A DNA stretch of 64,000 nucleotides. Source: JAWPMT01 sp965267435 (GTDB lineage Bacteria > Bacteroidota > Bacteroidia > Cytophagales > Cyclobacteriaceae). A program made the position numbers and the translations under genes. The stretch lies in NCBI GenBank assembly GCA_965267435.1, contig OZ253960.1, forward strand, positions 744,001 through 808,000, given 5' to 3'. Within the stretch, counting starts at the first letter, position 1. Each line of letters opens with the position of its first letter. The notes under the pieces were generated by a model. That model saw only the letters and a list, made by a program, of their open reading frames with translations. It searched no databases and was not told where the DNA came from. Shown here one piece after another: positions 1 through 8,126 of the stretch.

Positions 1-2
1 CA

Positions 3-1067
3 CTCGATGCACTCATCACCATCAATCAGCGGGGTGAGGTGATCGAGTGGAGCCCACAGGCAGAAGTGATCTTCCAGTACAGTCAGAAAGAAATCATCGG
101 ACAGAAGCTGAGTGACACGATCATACCACATGCTTTCAGGGACGCACACAAGGCGGGTATGGGCAATTACATGAAGACAGGGGAGGGTCCGGTGCTCAAT
201 CAACGAATAGAAATTACGGCCATCCGAAAAGACCAGGAAGAGTTTCCCATCGAACTCACCATATTTCCGTTGCAGTACCAAGATGACCATTACTTTACGG
301 CCTTTGTGCGGGATATCACTGAGCTCAAGGCCTCAAAGGAAAATATGGAGAAGGCCTTGAAGCGCCAGAAAGAGCTCAATGAGCTGAAGTCCAAGTTCAT
401 TTCCATGACTTCCCACGAGCTTCGCACACCCCTCACAACCATACGTAGCAATACCGAACTGGCCACATACTACCTCACAGCGGGCCAGGTGATCAATCGG
501 GAAAAGTTTGCGAAGTTCATCTCGCGAATAGATGACAACGTCGATCGACTCAATCAGTTGGTGAGCAACATCCTGACCATTGGAAAGTTGGACACTAAGA
601 AATTTCCTTTTAACCCCCAAAAAGTGGACATGATGGAGTTCATCCAACAGGAAGTACTGCCATCCTTTGCCGCGAGGGGGCATGAGGTGGGGGCTACATC
701 TGAGGGCCGGAAGTACGAGGTCAACATCGACAAAACGCTATTCAACCACGTGATGGTCAACTTGATTGAAAACGCCATCAAGTACACACCAGATGGCAAG
801 ATGCCGCAGGTTCACTGCGAATACGGTTCCAAAACCCTCAAGATACACGTGCTGGATGAAGGTATTGGGATTCCGACAAGTGATCACGAGCAGCTATTCG
901 ATGCCTTTTATCGCGCTGGCAATGTTGACAACGTCTCAGGGTCAGGACTGGGCCTCGCTATTGTGAAGGAATTTATCCAACTGCACAGCGGCAAGATTGA
1001 TGTTGAAAGCGAGCTCGCCAAGGGCTCGACGTTTATCATATCTTTACCCAAAGTCTCAAACAACTGA
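3..1067 (+). CDS. PAS-domain sensor histidine kinase (5'-truncated by window edge)
   Basis: The reading frame is open to the left edge (first whole codon at base 3) and gives PAS-like sequence (LITINQRGEVIEW) before the internal GTG at 39, so the true start lies outside the window. A PAS domain is followed by a short coiled linker, a HisKA dimerisation domain with the phospho-accepting His in SHELRTPL (codon 414-416), and a HATPase_c domain with N box (NLIENAIKYT), DEGIGIP and GSGLGLAIVKEFI. No membrane segment is visible in this part. The stop is 3 bp before the LytTR regulator, so the two form a probable two-component pair, unusual in that LytTR regulators more often pair with LytS-type kinases. 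Family assignment is secure; the signal sensed is unknown. Confidence 0.93.
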   Translation, partial: LDALITINQRGEVIEWSPQAEVIFQYSQKEIIGQKLSDTIIPHAFRDAHKAGMGNYMKTGEGPVLNQRIEITAIRKDQEEFPIELTIFPLQYQDDHYFTAFVRDITELKASKENMEKALKRQKELNELKSKFISMTSHELRTPLTTIRSNTELATYYLTAGQVINREKFAKFISRIDDNVDRLNQLVSNILTIGKLDTKKFPFNPQKVDMMEFIQQEVLPSFAARGHEVGATSEGRKYEVNIDKTLFNHVMVNLIENAIKYTPDGKMPQVHCEYGSKTLKIHVLDEGIGIPTSDHEQLFDAFYRAGNVDNVSGSGLGLAIVKEFIQLHSGKIDVESELAKGSTFIISLPKVSNN

Positions 1068-1070
1068 TAT

Positions 1071-1790
1071 ATGTATACAATCCTCATCATAGAAGACGAC
1101 CCACAGATCGCCGAATCCCTGGGAGAAATGCTCGAAATACTGGGCCACAAAGTAGCAGGTATTGCGGATGCCTATGAAGGCGTAATGGCCCTGATGGGTA
1201 CGATGGACGTAGACCTCGCGTTAGTAGATATTCAGCTGAAGGGGGAGAAGACAGGTATTGACGTCGCCGAGAAGTTGAGAAATGAGTTCAAGATCCCCTT
1301 CATTTTCACCACGGCGTACGCTGACAAAGAGACTATCCAAAAAGCTTCAGAGCATAGCCCGTATGGCTACATTGTCAAGCCCTACGGGATGAAAGATATC
1401 AACGCCGGCATCGAAATTGCTATCGCCAACCATTCGAACATCCAAAACCTCCAGGAGGAGCAGGGTGGCTTGTTCAATAGCGAGAGCCTTTTCGTGAAGT
1501 CCAATTCACGAATTGTACGCATTGATCTTTCCGATATCTTTTATGTCGAGGCCAAGGGCGACTACACGATCTTCAAGACCCCGGCAAAGGGCTACGTCGT
1601 CAATACCAACTTCAGTACGGTCGAGAAGAAGTTGGATGACAAGCGATTTGTGAAAGTGCACCGGTCATACCTCGTGAACCTCGAGAAGATCGTCGATATT
1701 GAAGACAGCAGCTTGCTGATCGACGACAAGGTCATTCCAGTATCCAGAAGCCAGAAGCCCAACCTTCTCAGCAGACTCAAGATGATTTAG
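1071..1790 (+). CDS. LytTR-family response regulator
   Basis: The 239-aa protein has an N-terminal receiver (IIEDDPQ acidic pocket, phospho-acceptor Asp in LALVDIQLKG, Thr in FTTAYAD, Lys in YIVKPYG) and a C-terminal LytTR DNA-binding domain (about residues 140-239, including FYVEAKGDYT and FVKVHRSYLVNL). LytTR proteins bind paired direct-repeat sites, often upstream of extracellular polysaccharide or virulence genes. The ATG follows the kinase stop by 3 bp, so co-expression is expected. Since EPS genes start 100 bp downstream, it is a candidate regulator of that locus (inference). Its receiver resembles that of the sigma-54 activator at 36857. Confidence 0.93.
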   Translation: MYTILIIEDDPQIAESLGEMLEILGHKVAGIADAYEGVMALMGTMDVDLALVDIQLKGEKTGIDVAEKLRNEFKIPFIFTTAYADKETIQKASEHSPYGYIVKPYGMKDINAGIEIAIANHSNIQNLQEEQGGLFNSESLFVKSNSRIVRIDLSDIFYVEAKGDYTIFKTPAKGYVVNTNFSTVEKKLDDKRFVKVHRSYLVNLEKIVDIEDSSLLIDDKVIPVSRSQKPNLLSRLKMI

Positions 1791-1809
1791 ACCCGTATTT
1801 CGGGCTGTT

Positions 1810-1842
1810 CGACGGCCTTCGGGGTCACCCGTCGGCTTTTCT
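1810..1842 (+). terminator. possible terminator after LytTR regulator
   Basis: Arms CGACGG (1810-1815) and CCGTCG (1829-1834) flank a 13-nt loop, followed by GGCTTTTCT. The stem is short and the U-tract weak. A second weak stem (GGGCT/AGCCC) with a T-run lies just before the next gene at 1891. Confidence 0.3.
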
Positions 1843-1890
1843 GACTTCCTATGAGGCCCCGGGCTAGCTTGAGCCCAAAAGTCCTTTTTT

Positions 1891-3069
1891 ATGGAAGTCT
1901 TTCTTATTTCATTATTTGCGATTGCTGCCTTCATCCTGATCTACACCTACATCGGCTATGGTGCCTTGCTTTGGGTTTGGAGAAAATGGTGGATGCCGGT
2001 GACCAGAAAGTCCCAGTTTGTCGCCAGAGGCGTACCTACAGTGGCACATGTCATCGCTGCGTACAACGAGCAGGATTTCATTCACGACAAGATCTGGAAT
2101 TGTTTGCAACTCAGATATGCGCCGGGCAAGCTCAGCACGTACTTTATCACCGACGGGTCCACGGACAGGACCACCGATATCATCAGTGAATATCCTGAGG
2201 TGCATCTCTTTCACCGAGCAGAGCGGAATGGCAAGTTGGCGGCCATCCGGCGGATATTGCCCTCCGTCAAGGAGGATATCATCGTATTCTCTGACGCCAA
2301 CAGCATCCTCAATACTAAGGCAGTCCAGCAACTCGTAAGCCATTTTCAGGACATGACCGTTGGAGCGGTTGCGGGGGAAAAAGTAGTGTCCTCATCTTCG
2401 GAAGAGAACGTCGCAGAAGGGGAGGGCGCTTATTGGAAATATGAATCCTTCCTCAAGACCCTGGACAGTGACTTTCACACCGTTGTCGGAGCCGCGGGGG
2501 AGTTGTTCGCCGTACGCAAGGAGTTACTCGAGCTACCTCCCAGCGATACGTTGATCGAGGACTTCGTGATCAGCATGAAGGTTGTGGAGCAAGGCTATCG
2601 TGTAGTCTATGAGCCCCAGGCAAGGGCCTGTGAGACAGGATCAGCTAACCTGCACGAGGAGCAGAAGCGCAAAGTGCGGATAGCCGCAGGCGGTTTGCAG
2701 GCCAGTTGGCGATTGCGTCATTTGCTCAACCCCTTTAGGTATCGCAGGGCAGCCTTTCAGCTCTTGAGCCATCGGACGCTTCGATGGACTTTGGCTCCTT
2801 TAGCGCTTGTCATCGCATTGGTAAGCTCGGCGATGCTTGCCATGATGGGATCACAATTCTTTATAGTTGCTTTTGGAGCGCAGACCTCATTCTACTTGGC
2901 AGCTCTCATCGGCTATCAGTTGGATCGGCGAGGCATTAAGCTCAAGCTGCTATTCATTCCTTACTACTTCACATTCATGAACCTGTGCGTTTTTCAAGGC
3001 CTCGGCTTCCTGTTGAGAGGAAGTGCTCAAGTCACCTGGGAAAAGGCAGCCAGACTACAACACGCATGA
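1891..3069 (+). CDS. membrane-anchored family 2 glycosyltransferase
   Basis: 392 aa. One N-terminal membrane helix (about residues 4-27) precedes a GT-A fold GT2 domain: AHVIAAYNE, ITDGSTDRT (nucleotide pocket), FSDANS in the DxD position, then IEDFVISMKV and QKRKVRIAAGG, which corresponds to the acceptor-side region of membrane GT2 enzymes. Three further hydrophobic segments lie at the C-terminus. It should add a sugar from a nucleotide-sugar on the cytoplasmic face of the inner membrane. The TGA stop overlaps the next ATG (ATGA at 3066-3069), indicating translational coupling. Donor and acceptor cannot be read from sequence. Confidence 0.9.
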   Translation: MEVFLISLFAIAAFILIYTYIGYGALLWVWRKWWMPVTRKSQFVARGVPTVAHVIAAYNEQDFIHDKIWNCLQLRYAPGKLSTYFITDGSTDRTTDIISEYPEVHLFHRAERNGKLAAIRRILPSVKEDIIVFSDANSILNTKAVQQLVSHFQDMTVGAVAGEKVVSSSSEENVAEGEGAYWKYESFLKTLDSDFHTVVGAAGELFAVRKELLELPPSDTLIEDFVISMKVVEQGYRVVYEPQARACETGSANLHEEQKRKVRIAAGGLQASWRLRHLLNPFRYRRAAFQLLSHRTLRWTLAPLALVIALVSSAMLAMMGSQFFIVAFGAQTSFYLAALIGYQLDRRGIKLKLLFIPYYFTFMNLCVFQGLGFLLRGSAQVTWEKAARLQHA

Positions 3070-3962
3070 TCTCCATTATCACAGTCGCATACAATCAGCG
3101 AGACGTTACACTCGAGTTTTTGCAGTCACTGGAGGACCAGGACTATCGCAGTTTTGAAGTCATCGTCGTAGACAATGGCTCTTCCGAGGACTTCTCCGTC
3201 GTCAATAAGTATTTTCCGGACACAGTACTCATCCGCAGTGAAGAAAACCTCGGATTTGCGGGGGGCAACAATCTAGGAAGTGCAGCCGCCAAAGGGGACC
3301 ATTTCCTCTTCGTCAACAATGACACCGAGATTCCTCAAGGCACTCTTCAACGGCTCTTGCGCACTTACGGAGAGCATGAGGACACGGGAATTCTCTGTCC
3401 CCTGCTGTATTACCATTCTCAGCCGGACACGCTGCAATACGGCGGGGCGACCCCGATCAATCCCGTGACAGGGAGAAATCATGCCATTGGCTATATGTCT
3501 CAGCAGACAATGACCGGCGAGGTGCGGGAGACCATGTATCCGCATGGGGCGGCCATGCTTATTTCACGCGCTGCACTGGAGGAGATCGGTCCGATGCCCG
3601 AAGACTTCTTCCTGTACTACGAGGAACTGGACTGGGCACATCGGTTCCGCGAGCGAGGCTATCGGATCCGCGTAGATTACGGCGCACACATCTTGCATAA
3701 GGAGTCCATGTCCACTGGCAAGGCGTCACCCCTGAAGACATTTTACCAGACGCGCAATCGCATCCTTTTTATGCGGCGCAACAGCTCGAGGTTACATTAT
3801 TTCGTGTTCGTTGTATTCTTCACCGCCATTGCTGTCCCGAAGAATACCCTCTCATTTGCGCTCAAGCGACAGTGGGATTTGATGCGTGCATTTTTTCGTG
3901 GCATTCGTTGGCATTTGCCTCGATGGTCTTTCATGACCTTTTGGGGCGCCCCAACCCCATAG
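3066..3962 (+). CDS. family 2 glycosyltransferase, rhamnosyltransferase (WbbL)-like
   Basis: 298 aa from the ATG at 3066, chosen because the GT2 motif begins at residue 2 (ISIITVAYNQ) and the codon overlaps the upstream stop. Visible motifs are VVDNGSSED, FVNNDTEIP (metal-binding region), DFFLYYEELDWAHRFRERG (catalytic ED-like region) and YQTRNRILFMRRN. This pattern is typical of soluble or peripheral rhamnosyl/GlcNAc transferases of O-antigen and EPS clusters. A weak hydrophobic stretch near residues 235-255 may associate with the membrane. Last gene of a two-gene transcription unit, followed by three hairpins. Confidence 0.9.
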   Translation: MISIITVAYNQRDVTLEFLQSLEDQDYRSFEVIVVDNGSSEDFSVVNKYFPDTVLIRSEENLGFAGGNNLGSAAAKGDHFLFVNNDTEIPQGTLQRLLRTYGEHEDTGILCPLLYYHSQPDTLQYGGATPINPVTGRNHAIGYMSQQTMTGEVRETMYPHGAAMLISRAALEEIGPMPEDFFLYYEELDWAHRFRERGYRIRVDYGAHILHKESMSTGKASPLKTFYQTRNRILFMRRNSSRLHYFVFVVFFTAIAVPKNTLSFALKRQWDLMRAFFRGIRWHLPRWSFMTFWGAPTP

Positions 3963-4012
3963 CCCTGCGTGATAGGGCTAGAACAGCCGTAAATCGATAG
4001 GGTCATCCTATC
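3961..4012. repeat. two short hairpins after glycosyltransferase operon
   Basis: The first has arms AGCCCT (3961-3966) and AGGGCT (3974-3979), partly within the stop codon of the preceding gene. The second has arms GATAGG (3996-4001) and CCTATC (4007-4012). Neither has a T-tract. They may protect the mRNA 3' end or act with the stronger hairpin at 4030. Confidence 0.4.
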
Positions 4013-4029
4013 ACCCAGGACTATGCATT

Positions 4030-4070
4030 GCGCGAGCCCTGCGCTAAGCGGGGCTCGCGCTTCGTTTCTC
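4030..4070 (+). terminator. strong GC-rich hairpin, probable terminator
   Basis: A perfect 10-bp inverted repeat, GCGCGAGCCC (4030-4039) and GGGCTCGCGC (4051-4060), encloses an 11-nt loop and is followed by the T-rich TTCGTTTCTC. It lies 67 bp after the stop of the plus-strand glycosyltransferase gene, so it fits a Rho-independent terminator, though the U-tract is interrupted. Confidence 0.55.
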
Positions 4071-4131
4071 CTCCAAAGATCGATCTCTCCTTTATGAGCC
4101 CATGCTTCAAACAAAGAATAATCATGACTTG

Positions 4132-4308
4132 AAAAGCAATGTCATTCTGAGGCACGAAGAATCTATTTGCTGATTTTAGAGGATTGTCCTAGCGATGTAA
4201 ATAGATGCTTTCGTCAGCATGACCTAAAGGAGGTTGCTTTTGATAATGGACACATCTGTAATGAAGAATCTCCGACGAAGGAATTGCAGCATCGTGTCAA
4301 AGAGATCC
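4132..4308. repeat. intergenic repeat, copy 1
   Basis: First copy of a roughly 177-bp element repeated directly at 4444-4619 (offset 312 bp). It begins AAAAGCAATGTCATTCTGAG and ends near GCGTCAAAG/GTGTCAAAG GGATCC-like sequence. Inside are imperfect inverted parts (GAATCTATTT against AAATAGATGC), so the transcript could fold. It encodes no convincing protein. GTCATTCTGAG-GAACGAAGAATCT sequence is a common intergenic repeat type in Bacteroidota genomes (general knowledge). Confidence 0.8.
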
Positions 4309-4443
4309 CCTCTCCCTGGTTTGTGGCACACAAACCAGTCTTTGGCTACACTTCCTTTACTTGGGTTGCGACGACGCTGTGGCGGGGTTCTGTGACCATC
4401 AGACCGAGAATAGGGAATATAGGCACTTCGTTCCGCCGACCTC

Positions 4444-4619
4444 AAAAGCAATGTCATTCTGAGGAACGAAGAATCTATTTGCTGATTTTAGAGGATTGTC
4501 CTGGTGAGGTAAATAGATGCTTCCTTCGTCAGCATGACCTAAAGGAGGTTTTGGGAATGGTCACATCCGTTATGAAGAATCTCCGACGGAGGAATTGCAG
4601 CATCGCGTCAAAGGGATCC
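4444..4619. repeat. intergenic repeat, copy 2
   Basis: Second direct copy of the element at 4132-4308, differing by scattered substitutions and small indels (for example CTTCCTTCGTC against CTTTCGTC). The 135-bp spacer between copies shows no gene or recognisable site. Divergence between copies suggests the duplication is not recent. Confidence 0.8.
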
Positions 4620-4703
4620 TTCGTTCCGGCTATCGCCCTCCCCTTTGTTTCGCCGTAGCGGCTGCGCGAAGGCATAGTCTGGATGACGTGAAAGACAGGT
4701 TTT

Positions 4704-4894
4704 ACCAGCGGGATTGTCAACCTGCCGCGCCGTCGGCAAGCCTTCCTCTTCCGCTGAAACTCCGGAGGCACGCGGATGGCGGCAGATGGAGGTTCTCGAA
4801 CACGAGCCCGGTCGAAGGGCAGACAATCCGAAGGAATTCTAAGGCCTCACCAGCGGGATTGTCACCCTGAGGCTCTCGAAGGGCAGACAATCCC
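4704..4894. repeat. nested REP-like inverted repeats
   Basis: Two related units are present. ACCAGCGGGATTGTC occurs at 4704-4718 and 4849-4863; TCGAAGGGCAGACAATCC occurs at 4812-4829 and 4877-4894. GGGATTGTC and GACAATCC(C) are inverted relative to each other, so each unit can form a hairpin (best: 4855-4863 with 4886-4894). The core resembles the widespread CCCTGAG-TCGAAGGG intergenic palindrome. It ends 3 bp from the stop of the minus-strand glycosyltransferase and may stabilise or end that transcript. Confidence 0.65.
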
Positions 4895-4897
4895 TTC

Positions 4898-6016
4898 TCA
4901 CTCAGCAATTGAGCGATACAACTCCCTATATCGCTTCGCCGCAGTGGACCATTGAAAATCTCGCGCACGAGCCGACCCCTTGCTCTTTAGCTTCGCAGCC
5001 AGATCCTCATCATGCAGTATCGAAGCCATCGCATCGGCGATCTCCTCCGGCATCGTTGGATCGATGAGCACCGCAGCGTCACCAGCTACCTCAGGCATGG
5101 AAGAAGTATTGGAAGTGACAACCGGCGTGTTGCAAGCCATCGCCTCGATGATGGGGATTCCAAAACTCTCTCGCAAGGAGGGGTAGAGAAAAACAGTAGC
5201 TCCGCGATAGAGTACGGGTAGTAGATGATGTGGCACGTACCCGGTGGGGATGATCTTGTCCCTCAATGCTTCCAGACCCAGGTCGTTCAAGTACCGGTCG
5301 AGTGTTGCGTCGTGGGTCTCGGCGATCACCAGCGGTAGGGGCGATGCCTCTTGCTGGCAATGTAGGTCGTAAGCCCTTAGGACGTTTTTCATGTTCTTCT
5401 TGGGAGCCGTATTCCCGAGGAAGAAGATGTACTGCTCTGGTAAGTCAATCTTGAGGTCGTTGAAAGACGCTACATCCCCTTCAAAGAACCGGTCATTGAC
5501 GCCATTGTAGATCACTTCGAGTTGATCGGAGATATGTGGCAGTTGACTGTTGATCGCCGCTTCCTCGAAATGAGAAACGGTGACCACGCTGCTGGCCTTT
5601 TTCACCACCGACGGCACGACCCATTTACGGTAAATGGACCCAAAGGCCTGGTATGCGGAGCCTCCCTGAAAGGCCTTGCTGAGATAGATGATGTCGTGGA
5701 GGGTGATCAGGGTCTTAGAGTGAGCAACCAGAGGTGCCGTGTTGGCCGTACAGTGCAAAACGTCCAGCTGGTATTTTTTGACCGTGAGGTGAAGAAAAAC
5801 CTGCTCCCAAACAGGGTACAACAGGCCGGGTACGATGACGATTTTAAAGTTCTCTGTCTCCTGCAGGCAGGCCTTGTCCGGGCCATCCTTCACGAATATG
5901 AAGTACTCGTTCTCTTTGTCCAGCGCCTGCAGGTTGCGGATCAGTTCCAGAGCGAAGATGTCCATACCGTGCTTCTTCGCCCGAAAGATCCGCTGAGCCT
6001 CGATCCCTATTTTCAT
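4898..6016 (-). CDS. family 4 glycosyltransferase (GT-B fold)
   Basis: 372 aa from the ATG at 6016, where ATG and the upstream gene's TGA overlap (ATGA); an upstream in-frame extension to 6148 lies inside the neighbouring gene and is not favoured. Sequence starts MKIGIEAQRIFRAKKHGMD, the GT4 acceptor-side loop. Later motifs are FFLGNTAPKKNM, PTGYVPHHLLPVLYRGATVFLYPSLRESFGIPIIEAMACNTP (shown in part: SLRESFGIPIIEAMAC, with the catalytic EX7E pattern) and VAGDAAVLIDP. It is a retaining sugar transferase resembling WbaZ/mannosyltransferase types. Last gene of the 13520-to-4898 operon. Confidence 0.92.
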   Translation of the reverse strand: MKIGIEAQRIFRAKKHGMDIFALELIRNLQALDKENEYFIFVKDGPDKACLQETENFKIVIVPGLLYPVWEQVFLHLTVKKYQLDVLHCTANTAPLVAHSKTLITLHDIIYLSKAFQGGSAYQAFGSIYRKWVVPSVVKKASSVVTVSHFEEAAINSQLPHISDQLEVIYNGVNDRFFEGDVASFNDLKIDLPEQYIFFLGNTAPKKNMKNVLRAYDLHCQQEASPLPLVIAETHDATLDRYLNDLGLEALRDKIIPTGYVPHHLLPVLYRGATVFLYPSLRESFGIPIIEAMACNTPVVTSNTSSMPEVAGDAAVLIDPTMPEEIADAMASILHDEDLAAKLKSKGSARARDFQWSTAAKRYRELYRSIAE

Positions 6017-7188
6017 GACTGCGGAGTTGCGCCGTGCGGTGTGTGCATGAAACTCTTTCGTGCCTTCTTCATTTGCAATGTGGCCTTGATCATCAACCAA
6101 AAGACCAGAGGCAATCTTCCGATAGACTTGATCAGTTTTTTGTTCCACATATCCTTGGGAAGTGCAGCCACCAAAGTAAGCATGAACACGCCCAGTGTCA
6201 AAACAGACACCATGGCAACAGGCCCAGAAAAGGCAAGGGCTGTAACTACAACAGCCATCGAGAGGATCCCGAGCAGTATCAATCGAGGCAGCAGAACAAA
6301 CTGAAGCACTTTATCGAGATAGTCCCAATTCCGGTCAGTTACGAGGCAATTCACAGCTCGACCAAAGTGACGTCGCGCGTAATCAATCTGAGCTGATATC
6401 CAGCGAGTACGCTGTCGAAGGAAGACCTCCTTTTTGCTGACTTTCTCATCGTATACAAGAGCATTTTCCAGGTACGTGATGTGTATACCATCGTGCAGTA
6501 GTCGCAGTTCGAGCTCTTTGTCGAAGCCTCCCAATGCTTTGATTTCAGACATGTATCGTTTGAACAACGCGTAGTCAAACGCCATGCCTGACCCGATCAG
6601 GGCACTAGACAGTCCGACCGCCACGTGGCCTTTTCTGAAGATCGTATTGTTGATTTCCTCGCTGGCCCCATCGAGCAGCGCCATCTCGCCGTTGTTGTTT
6701 TTTGCTACACGGTGACCCTGGATCGCGACATGTCCGGCCACATAGGCGGAGTTGACACAATCGAGGAAATCGGGGGCCATGACGTTGTCGGCGTCAAGGA
6801 CCACGGCGATGTCGTAGCTGTTGTCAAGACGGGCCATGACCTCATTAAGTGCCTTGGACTTCGTACTCTTTTCGAAAGACACTTCCACAAGGCTCAACGG
6901 CAGTGAGCTAAGCTTTTCTACCGTTGCGCGATGCAGCGAATCGGCTATGACCACTATGTCAAACAAGTCGGTGTCGTACGCTTGGCCCAGCGCCTGGCGA
7001 GCCGTGTCTATAATGACTGCGTCCTCCTTATAAGCGGGGATCAGCACCGCAATCTTGTTGCGAAATTCACTCTCTTCAATGGCTGCTACGTTTTTACCAG
7101 CCAAAGCCGCTACGGCGAAAAAGGCATAGTACAACGTGTTGAACATCAAATAGACCGCGACGATAGAAAGGATGATTGTTACGAACAT
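6013..7188 (-). CDS. integral membrane GT2 glycosyltransferase with QxxRW motif
   Basis: 391 aa. A hydrophobic N-terminus (residues 2-32) is followed by a GT2 domain: VLIPAYKED, DIVVIADSL, VVLDADN (metal site) and RQRTRWISAQ, the QxxRW motif of processive or cellulose-synthase-like enzymes. Two or more helices follow (ILLGILSMAVVVTALAF and neighbours). The QxxRW motif suggests polymer-type synthesis or a close relative, on the cytoplasmic membrane face. Start at 7188 gives the full membrane anchor. It overlaps the downstream GT4 by 4 bp and lies 13 bp after the sulfotransferase. Confidence 0.9.
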   Translation of the reverse strand: MFVTIILSIVAVYLMFNTLYYAFFAVAALAGKNVAAIEESEFRNKIAVLIPAYKEDAVIIDTARQALGQAYDTDLFDIVVIADSLHRATVEKLSSLPLSLVEVSFEKSTKSKALNEVMARLDNSYDIAVVLDADNVMAPDFLDCVNSAYVAGHVAIQGHRVAKNNNGEMALLDGASEEINNTIFRKGHVAVGLSSALIGSGMAFDYALFKRYMSEIKALGGFDKELELRLLHDGIHITYLENALVYDEKVSKKEVFLRQRTRWISAQIDYARRHFGRAVNCLVTDRNWDYLDKVLQFVLLPRLILLGILSMAVVVTALAFSGPVAMVSVLTLGVFMLTLVAALPKDMWNKKLIKSIGRLPLVFWLMIKATLQMKKARKSFMHTPHGATPQS

Positions 7189-7201
7189 AACTTTGTTGCT
7201 T

Positions 7202-8119
7202 TCAGGTGGTGAGCCAATGGGTTAGGTCCTTGCCAAGCAGGTTCTGCAGATTGTGAATGTCCTCCTTGTACACTAATTGGATCATTTGCTTGCGAGTAGC
7301 CTTTTCGAGTTTGGGCTTGTGAAGGTTTTTGTTCCGCACCTCGGTGACCAGATCCCGGATCGTCTCGTTCTGTCGGATCCACCTCCAGATCCCAGGGAGG
7401 AAACTTGCGATGGATGACTTCACGATACTCTGCTGACCGACGAGACGATCCAGCGCAGGATTCTTTACAAACCCAGACTTGTTGTGCTTTGTCGCCATAT
7501 TTGGACGGAAGGCTGGATCCACTCCAAGAAATTCGAAAATATCAGCGAGCGTTTCATCAGGGCGATTGACGAAGTCTTCGTAGAAGCACACTTTCAATTG
7601 CTCCGGCGGAAAAAGGTCCTGGTATGGTGCCCAGTGTAGGGCATAAAAACCTTCCTTGATAAGGTCATTGCGCTCCCACCATATCTTATTTCCTGTCAAT
7701 GCGTCCTCAAAAGTCTTGCTTGGCTGACGGTTTTCGCGGGCAAGATGCATATACCTCGAGTATAGGCGCTCTACTGGATCGCGTAGCATGACGATGATCT
7801 TAGCGTCTGCGATGCGTTGCTTAATGGCATAGGGGGCCCGCTTGGAATAGAGGTACAAGGGGCTTACCTCGCCAATCGCCTGTTCGTTGGTGACACCCTC
7901 GAACAGTTGCTCGTACGCCGAGCGCTCAGTGACTGCCGTTGGAAAATTGAATTGCTGGAGAGGGTCTTCCTCGGTCGTTGGGAATGTCTCTCCTTCCAGT
8001 GCGAAGAAGTTGGGTTCCTTCACCGGAGACATATAGATGTCGGGGTGCTGTTCGAGGTAGTGATTGAGGGCAGTCGTGCCGCACTTACCTGCTCCTACAA
8101 TGATGAAATTTGGTAACAT
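7202..8119 (-). CDS. PAPS-dependent sulfotransferase
   Basis: 305 aa. The N-terminal P-loop-like 5'-phosphosulfate site is NFIIVGAGKCGTTAL (residues 4-18), followed by HPDIYMSPVKEPNFFA. The 3'-phosphate site is IVMLRDPVERLYSRYMH, with the diagnostic Arg and Ser. This matches the Sulfotransfer_1/heparan-sulfate sulfotransferase-like family, which moves sulfate from PAPS to a sugar or other hydroxyl or amino group. No signal peptide, so it would act in the cytoplasm on lipid-linked repeat units. Embedded between a flippase and a GT2 in the EPS operon (gaps 7 and 13 bp), it implies a sulfated polymer (inference). Confidence 0.93.
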   Translation of the reverse strand: MLPNFIIVGAGKCGTTALNHYLEQHPDIYMSPVKEPNFFALEGETFPTTEEDPLQQFNFPTAVTERSAYEQLFEGVTNEQAIGEVSPLYLYSKRAPYAIKQRIADAKIIVMLRDPVERLYSRYMHLARENRQPSKTFEDALTGNKIWWERNDLIKEGFYALHWAPYQDLFPPEQLKVCFYEDFVNRPDETLADIFEFLGVDPAFRPNMATKHNKSGFVKNPALDRLVGQQSIVKSSIASFLPGIWRWIRQNETIRDLVTEVRNKNLHKPKLEKATRKQMIQLVYKEDIHNLQNLLGKDLTHWLTT

Positions 8120-8126
8120 GTCTATA

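Noticed and set aside
4167..4658. Plus-strand frame of 163 codons across the repeats
   Set aside because: It spans both repeat copies, repeats its own sequence, and resembles no protein; composition follows the repeat DNA.
6034..6396. Plus-strand frames opposite the GT2 and GT4 genes
   Set aside because: Antisense shadows of strongly supported genes, without conserved motifs or starts.
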